Source: Betaproteobacteria bacterium HGW-Betaproteobacteria-3 (GTDB lineage: Bacteria > Pseudomonadota > Gammaproteobacteria > Burkholderiales > Burkholderiaceae_C). Taken from it: 64,000 bases of DNA. Of the stretch, positions 1 through 7,811 are shown piece by piece. Numbering within the stretch: the first letter of the stretch is position 1; the number at the start of each line of letters is the position of its first letter. The notes below the pieces were generated by a model that saw only the letters and a program-made list of their open reading frames with translations, had not been told where the DNA came from and ran no database searches. The DNA lies in assembly GCA_002842205.1 (NCBI GenBank), contig PHCI01000013.1, positions 1 to 64,000 on the forward strand, given 5' to 3'. Position numbers and translations under genes: made by a program.

Positions 1-157
1 GCTCCCCACTGCGTGTGGTTCGCTGCCCCCCGAGGGGGCTGGCCTTGCTTGGGGCGGCCCGGCGCGGCGGCCGGTGGCCCCCACGCTCCCCACTGCGTGG
101 GGTTCGCTGCCCCCTGGTGGGGCTGAGCTGGCTTGGGAGCGGCCCGGCGCGGCGCTC
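1..157. repeat. Tandem 84-bp palindromic repeat, two units
   Basis: Two near-identical units begin at 1 and 85. Each starts GCTCCCCACTGCGTG, followed by GGTTCGCTGCCCCC and a G-rich arm, and ends in GGCCCGGCGCGGCG. Both carry short inverted repeats (CCCCAC/GTGGGG and CCCCC/GGGGG), so the transcript could fold. The array abuts the stop codon of the exonuclease gene on its 3' side, a usual site for REP-like elements. A partial reverse copy lies at 52331-52362. No coding sequence is supported here. Confidence 0.75.
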
Positions 158-752
158 ATGGGATTTGCAGCGCGTGGAACACGCGGATGGCGGCGTAAGC
201 GTCGTTGGCCGCGTAGATCAGTTGCGCCTCGCTCAGGCGGGGGTTGGCCCAGTTGGAGGTGGCCGCCTTTTTGGATTTGATGAACCGCTGGTTGAACAGC
301 ACCGCCACCGCCCCTTTGACGCCCATGTCCTTGCGGTAGCCGCGCTGGCGAAAGACGGTGTTCAGTTCCAGCACGTCGGCCGGCTCGACGCCCAGCTTGG
401 ACACGATGCGCTTGCGGTCGTCGCCCAGACCAAAGCCGGCCTTGATGACACCGGCCAGGGCCAACAGTTCGGCCACCATGGCGCGGCAGGCGATGTCGTG
501 CAGCTGGAACACCCAGGCCTGTTCCAACGTGGAGAGTTGAACGATGTGGGGGCCTTCAGACGCCTCATGCTTCACAAAGGTGGGCCGCGATTCCGTGTCG
601 AACCCCCAGGCCGGTGCCGCTGCGAGCGCGTCGCAGGCCTTGCGGGCCTGTGTCGGGGTGCTCACGAGGTGAATTTGCGCCAGACTCAACCGCTCGAAGG
701 GCGCGAGCAGTGCAATCTGGTCTTTGCTGGGGGTGGGGTGCGTGATGTCCAT
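156..752 (-). CDS. RNase D-like 3'-5' exonuclease domain protein
   Basis: A 198-residue protein made almost entirely of a DnaQ-fold DEDDy exonuclease domain. The motifs are visible: FDTES at 51-55 (Exo I Asp and Glu), GFGLGDD around 106-112 (Exo II) and YAAND at 180-184 (Exo III Tyr and Asp). It should remove nucleotides from RNA or DNA 3' ends with two metal ions. It lacks the HRDC domains of full RNase D, so it belongs to the short stand-alone class and its substrate cannot be predicted. It runs leftward into the tandem repeat at the window edge. Confidence 0.85.
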   Translation of the reverse strand: MDITHPTPSKDQIALLAPFERLSLAQIHLVSTPTQARKACDALAAAPAWGFDTESRPTFVKHEASEGPHIVQLSTLEQAWVFQLHDIACRAMVAELLALAGVIKAGFGLGDDRKRIVSKLGVEPADVLELNTVFRQRGYRKDMGVKGAVAVLFNQRFIKSKKAATSNWANPRLSEAQLIYAANDAYAAIRVFHALQIP

Positions 753-866
753 CGGGTCTGGGGCGCAGGATAACCCGGTTCATGGGGTGCCCCGCCGCCG
801 TGGTCAATAATGCCGGTCTGCATCACGTCCTTCCCGGGCGCGTTTCGCCCCAAGGAAATGAATTTC

Positions 867-1190
867 ATGAAAAAGACGTTTCAACTCCAGGTTGAAGGCA
901 AGAACCCTGATCGTGTCCTGGAAGCGGTCAAGCATGACGTGCGCAAATACGTCCGCCGCGAACGCCGACGCGATCTGCCCCAAGGCGTGGACTTCTGGGA
1001 CTTTGGCTGCCGCATCGGGGCCACTCCGGAGGAGGCCGTGGCGGTGCATCTGGACGATCTGACCGGGCACATCGATACGCTGGCCCGTGAAGGTGCCGCA
1101 CAGGTCTATCTGGAAATTCTGGCCCAGCACGGCCACCGCAAGCCACGTCCGGCGGTGGCGGCCGAGCCCGACGCTCAGCCCGGCGCCTAG
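867..1190 (+). CDS. Conserved small protein, DUF6172-like
   Basis: A 107-residue protein with the conserved N-terminal stretch MKKTFQLQVEGKNPDRVLEA and a basic RKYVRRERRR segment followed by GVDFWDFGCR. I recall this as the DUF6172 family of betaproteobacteria; its function is unknown. The start at 867 is chosen because AAGGA at 852-856 sits about ten bases upstream. An in-frame ATG at 858 is too close to that site. The C-terminus is a disordered Ala/Pro tail. The basic helix would suit nucleic-acid binding, but that is inference only. Confidence 0.7.
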   Translation: MKKTFQLQVEGKNPDRVLEAVKHDVRKYVRRERRRDLPQGVDFWDFGCRIGATPEEAVAVHLDDLTGHIDTLAREGAAQVYLEILAQHGHRKPRPAVAAEPDAQPGA

Positions 1191-1203
1191 ACCGCGGGCC
1201 GCT

Positions 1204-2478
1204 TCAGGGCTTGAGCGCGGCTGCCGCGCGCAGCTTGTCTTTCTTGCTGGGGCGTTTGCCCTTGATGCCCCCGGTACCGGGCGCCGATCTGGCTTGAACG
1301 CCAGCGTCGGGTGGGGCGGTTGCCGCGTCGGGCGTTGCGATGGCCGGCTCGAACCCCGCAACCTGTTCACGCGGCAGGCTCAAGTGCTGGCGCTTTTCAA
1401 TCAGCCGAAAGTGCGGTTCGGTCGCGGTGCTCACGAAGCTGACCGCCAGGCCGCTGGCGCCAGCGCGGCCGGTGCGGCCAATGCGGTGCACGTAATCCAC
1501 CGCCGAGCGGGGCAGGTCGTAATTCACCACCACAGGCAGTTGCGCGATGTCGATGCCGCGCGCGGCCAGGTCGGTGGTCACCAGTACCTCCCAGCGTTCG
1601 GCCTTGAACTCGGCCAGCACCTCCTTGCGCGCGCCCTGGCTCAGGTCGCCGTGGAAGGACGTGGCAAAAATGCCGGCCTTGTAGAGCTTGTCGGCCACGA
1701 GTTCGGCGGCGTACCGGGTGGCCACAAACACCAGGACACGGGTCCAGCCGCTTTCTTTCACCAGGTGGCGCAGCAGTTGGGTGCGCCGGTCAGCGTCCAC
1801 CGCAATCACCCGCTGCTGGATGACGGGCTCATGAATCGGCGTGGCGGGCACTTCCACCCGTACCGGGTCGCGCAACAGGGCGGTGGCCAACGCGTCAACG
1901 GCCGAAGGCATCGTGGCCGAGAAAAACAGGTTTTGCCGCCGGGGTGGCAGCAGCGCGAGCACCTTTGAGATCTCGTCGGCAAAGCCGAGGTCGAGCAGGC
2001 GGTCGGCTTCGTCCAGCACCAGCGTTTGCACCGTGGCCAGCCCGAGCGCGTTGTGGGCCACCAGGTCGAGCAGGCGACCGGGCGTGGCAACCACCACGTC
2101 GGCACCGCCGCGCAGCCCCATCATTTGCGGGTTGACCGAGACGCCGCCGAACAGCACCGCCACCTTGGGCGGTTGCGGCAGGTGCCGGGCCAGGCTGCGC
2201 AACACCTCGCCCACCTGTGCGGCCAGTTCGCGCGTGGGCACGACGATGAGCGTGTGCACCCGGCGCGGTGTCTGGGCTGGTGCGGCCTGTTGCCGCTGCA
2301 GCAGGGGCAGGACGAAAGCCGCGGTCTTGCCGGAGCCGGTCTGGGCCAGGCCCAGCAGGTCGGCGCCCGCCAGGATGGCCGGAATGGCCGCGGTTTGAAT
2401 GGGGGTGGGCGTGACAAAGCCCAATTCGCCGACGGCGCGGGCAAGGGCAGGGGAGAGGCCGAGTGTGGTGAATGGCAT
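1204..2478 (-). CDS. rhlE: DEAD-box ATP-dependent RNA helicase, RhlE type
   Basis: An ATP-dependent RNA helicase likely to act in ribosome assembly or mRNA turnover. The two RecA-like domains show the full motif set in order: Q motif (PTPIQ), AQTGSGKT (motif I), PTRELA (Ia), DEAD within LVLDEADRLLDLGF (II), SAT (III), RGIDI (V) and HRIGRTGRAG (VI). The tail after about residue 390 is low-complexity and ends in a basic KGKRPSKKDK patch, typical of RhlE. I chose the ATG that gives MPFTTLGLSPALARAV because family members start there. Upstream in-frame ATGs at 2511 and 2583 remain possible. It is divergent from the GST gene. Confidence 0.92.
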   Translation of the reverse strand: MPFTTLGLSPALARAVGELGFVTPTPIQTAAIPAILAGADLLGLAQTGSGKTAAFVLPLLQRQQAAPAQTPRRVHTLIVVPTRELAAQVGEVLRSLARHLPQPPKVAVLFGGVSVNPQMMGLRGGADVVVATPGRLLDLVAHNALGLATVQTLVLDEADRLLDLGFADEISKVLALLPPRRQNLFFSATMPSAVDALATALLRDPVRVEVPATPIHEPVIQQRVIAVDADRRTQLLRHLVKESGWTRVLVFVATRYAAELVADKLYKAGIFATSFHGDLSQGARKEVLAEFKAERWEVLVTTDLAARGIDIAQLPVVVNYDLPRSAVDYVHRIGRTGRAGASGLAVSFVSTATEPHFRLIEKRQHLSLPREQVAGFEPAIATPDAATAPPDAGVQARSAPGTGGIKGKRPSKKDKLRAAAALKP

Positions 2479-2630
2479 GAGATGGCAGGTTGGGGCCAGT
2501 TTAACGGCCATCACGCCTTGCGCATTGGCGGGCACTTGTCGCGGGTGCGGCAGCGAAGCCGGACGAACGGTTTTAGACTCCACGATTCGCCCATTGCGCC
2601 ATGCGCTTCACCTTTCACGGAGACAACCCG

Positions 2631-3284
2631 ATGCTGACTCTTTGCGGCTTTCCCATCTCGAACTACTACAACAAGGTCAAGCTGGCGCTGCTGGAAAAGA
2701 ACGTACCGTTCGCGGAAGAAACGGTCATGACCAAAAGCACCGACGAAGCGGTGCTGAACGCCTCGCCGCTGGCCAAAATTCCGTTCATCCGCACACCCGA
2801 CGGCGCGCTCTGCGAAAGCGCCGTGATTCTCGATTACCTCGAGGCGGCTTATCCCAACCCGCCGCTGTTGCCGGCCGATCCGTTTGCCGCGGCCAAGGTG
2901 CGCGAGGTCTCCACCTTCATCGATCTGCACCTGGAGCTGGTGGCGCGCGAGCTGTATCCGCAGGCATTTTTTGGTGGCACGGTCAGCGAAAGTGCACAGG
3001 CCCGGGTTCGCAAGCAGCTGGAGAAAAACATCGCCGCGTTCAAACGCATCGTCAGATTCTCGCCTTTTGTGGCGGGCGACACCTTCACCCAGGCCGACTG
3101 CTCGGCCTTCAACAACCTGCCCCTGGTCGGCATGGCGACCAAAACCGTCTACGGCGAAGACCTGCTGCTGGCGGGCGGGGTCGATTACAAGCCCTACGTC
3201 AAACGCGTGGGCGAGCGTCCGTCGGCGCAAAAGGTGGCGGCGGACCGCAAGGCCGCCACGGTTGCCGCAACCGCCAAGGCCTGA
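2631..3284 (+). CDS. Glutathione S-transferase family protein
   Basis: A 217-residue cytosolic GST. The N-terminal thioredoxin fold (about 1-80) contains the cis-Pro region KIPF and the ESAVILDYLE glutathione-contact segment. The all-helical C-terminal domain carries FVAGDTFTQADCSAF, the usual N-capping box. The start at 2631 is preceded by ACGGAG about eight bases away and gives the family-typical MLTLCGFPISNYYNKVKLAL. The natural substrate is unknown. It stands alone, between rhlE (divergent) and a heme-binding protein gene (convergent). Confidence 0.9.
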   Translation: MLTLCGFPISNYYNKVKLALLEKNVPFAEETVMTKSTDEAVLNASPLAKIPFIRTPDGALCESAVILDYLEAAYPNPPLLPADPFAAAKVREVSTFIDLHLELVARELYPQAFFGGTVSESAQARVRKQLEKNIAAFKRIVRFSPFVAGDTFTQADCSAFNNLPLVGMATKTVYGEDLLLAGGVDYKPYVKRVGERPSAQKVAADRKAATVAATAKA

Positions 3285-3330
3285 TCGCGCGGCCGCCCTT
3301 GACGGTCACGGGCCGCGCGTCGTTCGCGCG

Positions 3331-3828
3331 TCAGTTGCCCAGCGCCTTGGCGATTTTGTCCAGACCGGTCTGGGCACAGGCGGCGTCCTTTTCTCCGCCC
3401 GGGGCACCCGAGATGCCAATGGCTCCCACCAGCTCCTTGCCTGCAAAGATCGGCAGGCCGCCTTCGAGCGCACTCATCTTTTCCAGCTGGAGAAAGCTGG
3501 CCAGTGCCGTTGGCGATCGCGCAGCCATTCCCGCGGTCGAACTGCGGGTCGTGAACGCCGTGTAGGCCTTGCGCAAGCTGTTTTCCACGGTGTGGGGGTT
3601 GACGCCGTCATCGCTCAGCACGACCGCAGTCCGGGCATGGCGGTTGATCACGGTGACCGTGACTTTGTACCCGTCATTGCGGCAGCGTTCCAGGCTCGTG
3701 CTGGCCAATTCGAGTGCCGTGTTGAGGCTGATGCTTCGTTCGCTGACGAGGCCGGGAGCGCCTTGTGCGAAGGCGCTGCCGCAGACCAGCAAGGCGGCGA
3801 GAAAGAGGGGGCGGGGGGACCGGATCAT
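3331..3828 (-). CDS. Secreted GlcG/HbpS-type heme-binding protein
   Basis: A 165-residue protein with a signal peptide (MIRSPRPLFLAALLVCGSAFA) and one GlcG/HbpS (DUF336) domain. The domain signature SALEGGLPIFAGKELVGAIGIS and the downstream GGEKDAACAQTGL are clear. HbpS-like proteins bind heme or cobalamin-type ligands, and this copy should be periplasmic. The start is supported by AAGGAGCC seven bases upstream. It is divergent from the aldo/keto reductase gene across a 241-bp spacer in which I see no clear operator. Confidence 0.85.
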   Translation of the reverse strand: MIRSPRPLFLAALLVCGSAFAQGAPGLVSERSISLNTALELASTSLERCRNDGYKVTVTVINRHARTAVVLSDDGVNPHTVENSLRKAYTAFTTRSSTAGMAARSPTALASFLQLEKMSALEGGLPIFAGKELVGAIGISGAPGGEKDAACAQTGLDKIAKALGN

Positions 3829-4069
3829 GACAGGCTCCTTGCGCAACGGGGCGCTGGGTTTGGGGGCAGGGGCAGCGCAGGATACCCGCAAACGCGCAGC
3901 GGTGCAGGGCTGATTTTTGTGCGCCGCCGCATTCGTCTGAAGTGGGTGGTGCCGGGTGGATGCGGCGCGGAGCTGCCTGAACGATGGCGGCATCCGTGCG
4001 TGTTCGTGCCACTCGTGGCACCATGGCGGGCGCTGTCCCATTCCTTCCCAGTTCGTCACGGAAACTTCC

Positions 4070-5086
4070 ATGCAATACCGCCACCTCGGAAAGAGCAATC
4101 TCAAAGTCTCCGCCCTTTGCCTGGGCACCATGATGTTCGGCGATCAGACCGGGCGCGACGAGGCCGCTGCCATCGTGGCCGACGCGCACGCCCAGGGGGT
4201 CAACTACATCGACACGGCCGACGTCTACACCACCGGCGCTTCCGAGACGATGGTGGGCGCTCTGCTCAAGGGCCAGCGGCACGACTGGGTGCTGGCCACC
4301 AAGCTGGGCAACCCGATGACGCCGCGCGTCAATGAAGGGCACTACTCGCGCAGCTGGATGCTGCGCGAGATCGATGCCAGCCTGGCGCGGCTGCAGACCG
4401 ACTTTGTCGACATCCTGTACCTGCACCGCGACTACAACGGCATGAACCTCGAAGAGCCGCTGCGCGCGCTCGACGCCATGCTGCGCGCCGGCAAAATCCG
4501 GTATTGGGGCATCTCGAATTTTCGCGGCTGGCGCATCGCCGAAGTGGTGCGGCTGGCCGGCGAACTGGGCATGCCCGGGCCGGTGGTGTGCCAGCCCTAC
4601 TACAACCTGCTCAACCGCATGCCCGAGGTGGAGGTGCTGCCGGCCTGCGCGCACTACGGGATCGGCGTGACGCCCTACAGCCCGATCGCGCGCGGCGTGC
4701 TCACCGGCAAGTACCCGCCCGGCGCCGCACCCGCCGCAGGCACCCGCGCGGGCCGCGCCGACAAGCGCATGGTGGAAACCGAATTTCGCGAGGAGTCGCT
4801 GGTCATTGCGCAGACGCTCAAGGCCCATGCCGAGGGCAAGGGCGTGACGCTGGCGCAGTTCGCGACCGCCTGGGTGCTGGCCAACCCGGTGATCAGCGCG
4901 GTGATTGCGGGCCCGCGCACGCTGGCGCAATGGCAGGATTACCGGCCCGCGCTCGATTGCGTGATCAGCGCCAGCGACGAAGCGCTGGTCGACTCGCTGG
5001 TGCGCCCTGGCCACCCCTCCACGCCGGGCTACACCGACCCGGCCTACCCACTCAACGGGCGCGTGACCGCCCACGCAAGGAACTGA
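4070..5086 (+). CDS. Aldo/keto reductase
   Basis: A 338-residue NADPH-dependent oxidoreductase of the AKR superfamily (YajO/Kv-beta-like group). The (alpha/beta)8 catalytic tetrad is visible as D48, Y53 (in YIDTADVY), K78 (LATKLGNP) and H119 (LYLHRDY). The C-terminal cofactor loop reads VIAGPRTLAQWQDY, with the Gly-Pro-Arg common in this family. The start has a weak GGAA site. The next gene begins four bases after the stop, so the two are probably co-transcribed. Confidence 0.92.
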   Translation: MQYRHLGKSNLKVSALCLGTMMFGDQTGRDEAAAIVADAHAQGVNYIDTADVYTTGASETMVGALLKGQRHDWVLATKLGNPMTPRVNEGHYSRSWMLREIDASLARLQTDFVDILYLHRDYNGMNLEEPLRALDAMLRAGKIRYWGISNFRGWRIAEVVRLAGELGMPGPVVCQPYYNLLNRMPEVEVLPACAHYGIGVTPYSPIARGVLTGKYPPGAAPAAGTRAGRADKRMVETEFREESLVIAQTLKAHAEGKGVTLAQFATAWVLANPVISAVIAGPRTLAQWQDYRPALDCVISASDEALVDSLVRPGHPSTPGYTDPAYPLNGRVTAHARN

Positions 5087-5090
5087 CCTG

Positions 5091-5444
5091 ATGGCCGATC
5101 CCACCCGAACCGCCATCGAAAGCTGGCATGCCCATGTATATTTTGATGCCGACAGCCGCGATGCGGCCTGGGCGCTGCGCGAGGTCATCGCGCGCGACCT
5201 GAGCGCGCTGATTGTGCTGGGGCGTTTTCATGAGCAGCCGGTGGGCCCGCACCCGCAGTGGAGCTACCAGCTGGCGTTTTCGCACGACCGGTTTGCGTCG
5301 GTGGTGAGCTGGCTCACGCTGCACCACGGCGCGCTCGACGTGTTCATCCACCCCAATACCGGTGACGAACTGGCCGACCACCGGGACCGCGCACTGTGGC
5401 TCGGCCGTTCGTACACGCTCGACCTGACCGCGGTGGGCGGCTGA
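5091..5444 (+). CDS. DOPA 4,5-dioxygenase family protein
   Basis: A 117-residue single-domain protein matching the small DOPA 4,5-dioxygenase family. The conserved His-rich signatures are WHAHVYF (residues 12-18), GPHPQWSYQ and DVFIHPNTGDELADH, which together offer several histidines for a non-heme iron. Bacterial members are mostly uncharacterised extradiol-type dioxygenases. It sits four bases behind the aldo/keto reductase gene, which suggests joint function in aromatic or carbonyl metabolism, though the substrate is unknown. Confidence 0.88.
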   Translation: MADPTRTAIESWHAHVYFDADSRDAAWALREVIARDLSALIVLGRFHEQPVGPHPQWSYQLAFSHDRFASVVSWLTLHHGALDVFIHPNTGDELADHRDRALWLGRSYTLDLTAVGG

Positions 5445-5470
5445 TGCCCCGGCAGACCGGTTTTTGGGCG

Positions 5471-5538
5471 CTTTTTTAGTAAAAATGGCTTTAAGCCCCC
5501 GTCGAATGGTATGTTATTGCTATTAAGTAAGTAGCAAT
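5471..5538 (+). repeat. Interspersed hairpin element, copy A
   Basis: One of nine copies of a 60-70 bp AT-rich element with the core AGCCCCCGTCGAATGGT. The 3' end forms ATTGCTA (5516-5522), nine loop bases, then TAGCAAT (5532-5538), a seven-pair stem. It lies between the DOPA-dioxygenase-like gene and the next small gene and may serve as a transcript-end structure. Confidence 0.8.
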
Positions 5539-5592
5539 TGGATGACAGATGCGGGCGCTTGCAATTGCGCGGCGCACCCCCACGTTCTGTGC

Positions 5593-5904
5593 ATGAACAC
5601 CACCCATCCCCTGTTGAACCTCGCCGTGCTGGCCGAGTTGCTGGAGCGGCTGGACGCCAACCCGCACGGCGTGGACGCTGCGCAGTACCGCACCGTGTCG
5701 CAGCGCCTGGCGCAGGAGCTCACCGCCACCGAAGCCAATGGCGCCGTGCACGCGCTGCTGCAGACGCACCCGGCCGCGGCGGCGGTGTATGAGAACCTGC
5801 ACTACGCCCAGGCGGGCCTGTGCCGCTCACCACTGGCGGCAGGCCTGGCCGCTGAAGAGGCCGCCCGCGAAGCCATTGCCAACGCCATGCGCGACCTGGC
5901 CTGA
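5593..5904 (+). CDS. Hypothetical small helical protein
   Basis: I do not recognise this 103-residue protein. It is acidic and rich in Ala, Leu and Glu, and looks entirely helical; it has no signal peptide or membrane segment. The start MNTTHPLLNLAVLAELLERL is preferred, because codons upstream overlap the repeat-derived spacer. The third-position GC bias of the frame fits the surrounding genes, which supports real coding. It is read in the same direction as the genes on both sides, so it may be part of their transcript. Confidence 0.6.
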   Translation: MNTTHPLLNLAVLAELLERLDANPHGVDAAQYRTVSQRLAQELTATEANGAVHALLQTHPAAAAVYENLHYAQAGLCRSPLAAGLAAEEAAREAIANAMRDLA

Positions 5905-5962
5905 CGCGTCTTTGCCGCGCGTGAAACGGCGCCGGGGCGGCGATGCTGCTACCCTTGCGTTC

Positions 5963-6760
5963 ATGACACTGCGCACCCTGCTATCCCACCTCGATTCCGG
6001 TCAGCTCTGGCCTGCCGCGCCCAGCGACGAGCCGGGCTTTGACGTGGCCAGGGCCTACCAGCAGCAACTGGCCGTGCGGGCGCTTCGCCAGGCGCGTGGC
6101 GAAGTGCCGCGTGGCTTCAAGATCGGGTTCACCAACCGCACGATCTGGCCGCGCTACGGCGTGTTTGCGCCGATCTGGGGCACCGTCTGGGACACCACGC
6201 TGTCGTTCTGTGGCGGGCAAGGCAGCGTGGAACTGGCGCGTGCCTGCCAGCCGCGCATTGAACCCGAGGCCGTGTTGGGCATCAAGTCCGCTCCACCGGC
6301 CGACGCCAGCCTGGAGCAACTGTTTGACAGCCTCGACTGGGTGGCGCCCGGCTTTGAGATCGTGCAGTCGCACCTGCGCGACTGGAAGTTCCAGGCGGCT
6401 GACACCGTGGCCGACGGCGGCCTGCACGCGCGGCTGCTGGTGGGCACCAAGCTGCCGGTGCGTTCGGTGGCCGCCGACGCGTTGGCGTTCGACGCCAAGC
6501 TGGCGACAGCGGGCATCACGCTCACGCGCGGCGATGCGGTGGTCGACCGCGGGGTGGGCAGCAACGTGCTCGACGGTCCGCTGCACGCCTTGCACCATTT
6601 CCTGAACGAGTTGCGCGCCTGTCCCGGCGCGCCGGACCTCAAGGCTGGCGATGTCGTCACCACCGGTACGTGGACGGATGCCTGGCCGGTGGAGACCGGC
6701 GAGTTGTGGACGGCCACCTTCGATGCGCCGCTGTCGGCGCTGAAAGTGCGGTTCATCTGA
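5963..6760 (+). CDS. 2-keto-4-pentenoate hydratase/FAH-type protein
   Basis: A 265-residue protein resembling the MhpD/DmpE group of the fumarylacetoacetate hydrolase superfamily. Visible signatures include GFKIGFTN near the N-terminus, IEPEAVLGI with a metal-ligand glutamate, and LKAGDVVTTGTWTDAWPV near the C-terminus, corresponding to the G-x-V-I-x-T-G-T loop. The enzymes hydrate 2-hydroxypentadienoates in aromatic meta-cleavage, or decarboxylate related acids. No other pathway gene is beside it, so the substrate is open. The start is the first ATG giving a family-length N-terminus. Confidence 0.8.
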   Translation: MTLRTLLSHLDSGQLWPAAPSDEPGFDVARAYQQQLAVRALRQARGEVPRGFKIGFTNRTIWPRYGVFAPIWGTVWDTTLSFCGGQGSVELARACQPRIEPEAVLGIKSAPPADASLEQLFDSLDWVAPGFEIVQSHLRDWKFQAADTVADGGLHARLLVGTKLPVRSVAADALAFDAKLATAGITLTRGDAVVDRGVGSNVLDGPLHALHHFLNELRACPGAPDLKAGDVVTTGTWTDAWPVETGELWTATFDAPLSALKVRFI

Positions 6761-6779
6761 GCCAGCCGGGCGAAGGTAC

Positions 6780-7106
6780 GTGGCGCGACGTCCCCATCAC
6801 CATGTGTACGTGGTCCAGCTGTCGGACGAGGTCTGGAACCACGCGCGCTTTCGCCGCGCCAACCCGAACTATGAACTCGGGCAGCCCTTTGTCTACGTCG
6901 GCATGACCGGCCTCGACCCCGACGTCCGCTTTGACAAGCACAAGGCCGGCATCCAGGCCAACACCTGGGTGCGCGACTTCGGGCTGCGCCTTCTGCCGCA
7001 GCTTTACGAACGCTACAACCCCTTGCCGTATGAGGCTGCGCGCGAGATGGAGGTGGAACTGGGCATTTCGCTGCGGGCACGCGGATTCGGGGTGTGGCAG
7101 GCATGA
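6780..7106 (+). CDS. Small GIY-YIG-like domain protein
   Basis: A 108-residue protein starting at GTG (AAGG lies just upstream). The first strand VYVV, a YVGMTG strand at about 39-44, then R and KHKAG nine to twelve residues later, and a late Glu in PYEAAREMEVEL match the order of GIY-YIG nuclease landmarks. The gap between VYVV and YVG (about 27 residues) is longer than usual. It could be a structure-selective nuclease or an inactive relative. Neighbours give no clue. The assignment is by motif order only. Confidence 0.55.
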   Translation: MARRPHHHVYVVQLSDEVWNHARFRRANPNYELGQPFVYVGMTGLDPDVRFDKHKAGIQANTWVRDFGLRLLPQLYERYNPLPYEAAREMEVELGISLRARGFGVWQA

Positions 7107-7164
7107 GCGCCGCCCGGCCGCCCGAAGGCGCTCGCGCCGCAGCCCAACGGGCGGAGGCAGTTCA

Positions 7165-7803
7165 ATGACCCGCCACCGTGGCGTCGACCGGCTGCTGGCC
7201 CTGGCTGCTGCGCAGCCGCTGGCAGTCGCTTGCGACAGCTTTCATTTCCTGCGCCACGGCCAGACCGCCCGCAACGCGCAGCGGATTTTCCAGGATCTGG
7301 ATGAGCCGCTCGATGCCACGGGCCTGGCGCAGGCCCGCCGCGCTGCCACCACCCTGCAGGGCGAGCGTTTTGCCACCATCGCCTGCAGCCCGCTGCCGCG
7401 CGCCCGCACGACGGCCGACCGGGTGGCGGCGGCGTTGGCGGCAGCTGGCACCGCGCTGTTCCCCGTTCATCACGACGGCCTGCGTGAGCGGCATTTCGGC
7501 GCACTGATCGGCCGCCCGTCAGCGCAGCTCGACTGGGACTGCGCGCCTGCAGGCGGCGAGACGCTGCCCGAATTCGTGGCCCGTGCCCGCAGCGGTCTGG
7601 ACTGGGCGCTCGCGCAACCGGGGCCGGTGCTGGTGGTGGCGCACGGTGGCACGCTGTACGTGCTGGCGGGCCTGCTGGGCGTGCCGCTGTCGTCCACGTT
7701 GCTGGCCAACGCACACCCGCTTCGGTTTGAGCGGGCCGGTGCGGGGTGGTCGGTTGAGGCGCTCCAACCGCCCGACCCCGGTGCCGTGAACAACCTTTCC
7801 TAG
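7165..7803 (+). CDS. Histidine phosphatase family protein
   Basis: A 212-residue phosphoglycerate-mutase-like phosphatase. The phosphohistidine motif FLRHGQTARN lies at 28-37 (catalytic H31), SPLPRARTTA supplies the second Arg, E in LRERHFG is the likely proton donor, and VVAHGG carries the second catalytic His. GGAGG sits nine bases before the ATG. Such enzymes dephosphorylate sugar phosphates or nucleotide-loop intermediates, and specificity cannot be read here. The phoD gene starts nine bases downstream and may share the transcript. Confidence 0.88.
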   Translation: MTRHRGVDRLLALAAAQPLAVACDSFHFLRHGQTARNAQRIFQDLDEPLDATGLAQARRAATTLQGERFATIACSPLPRARTTADRVAAALAAAGTALFPVHHDGLRERHFGALIGRPSAQLDWDCAPAGGETLPEFVARARSGLDWALAQPGPVLVVAHGGTLYVLAGLLGVPLSSTLLANAHPLRFERAGAGWSVEALQPPDPGAVNNLS

Positions 7804-7811
7804 GACGTTGT

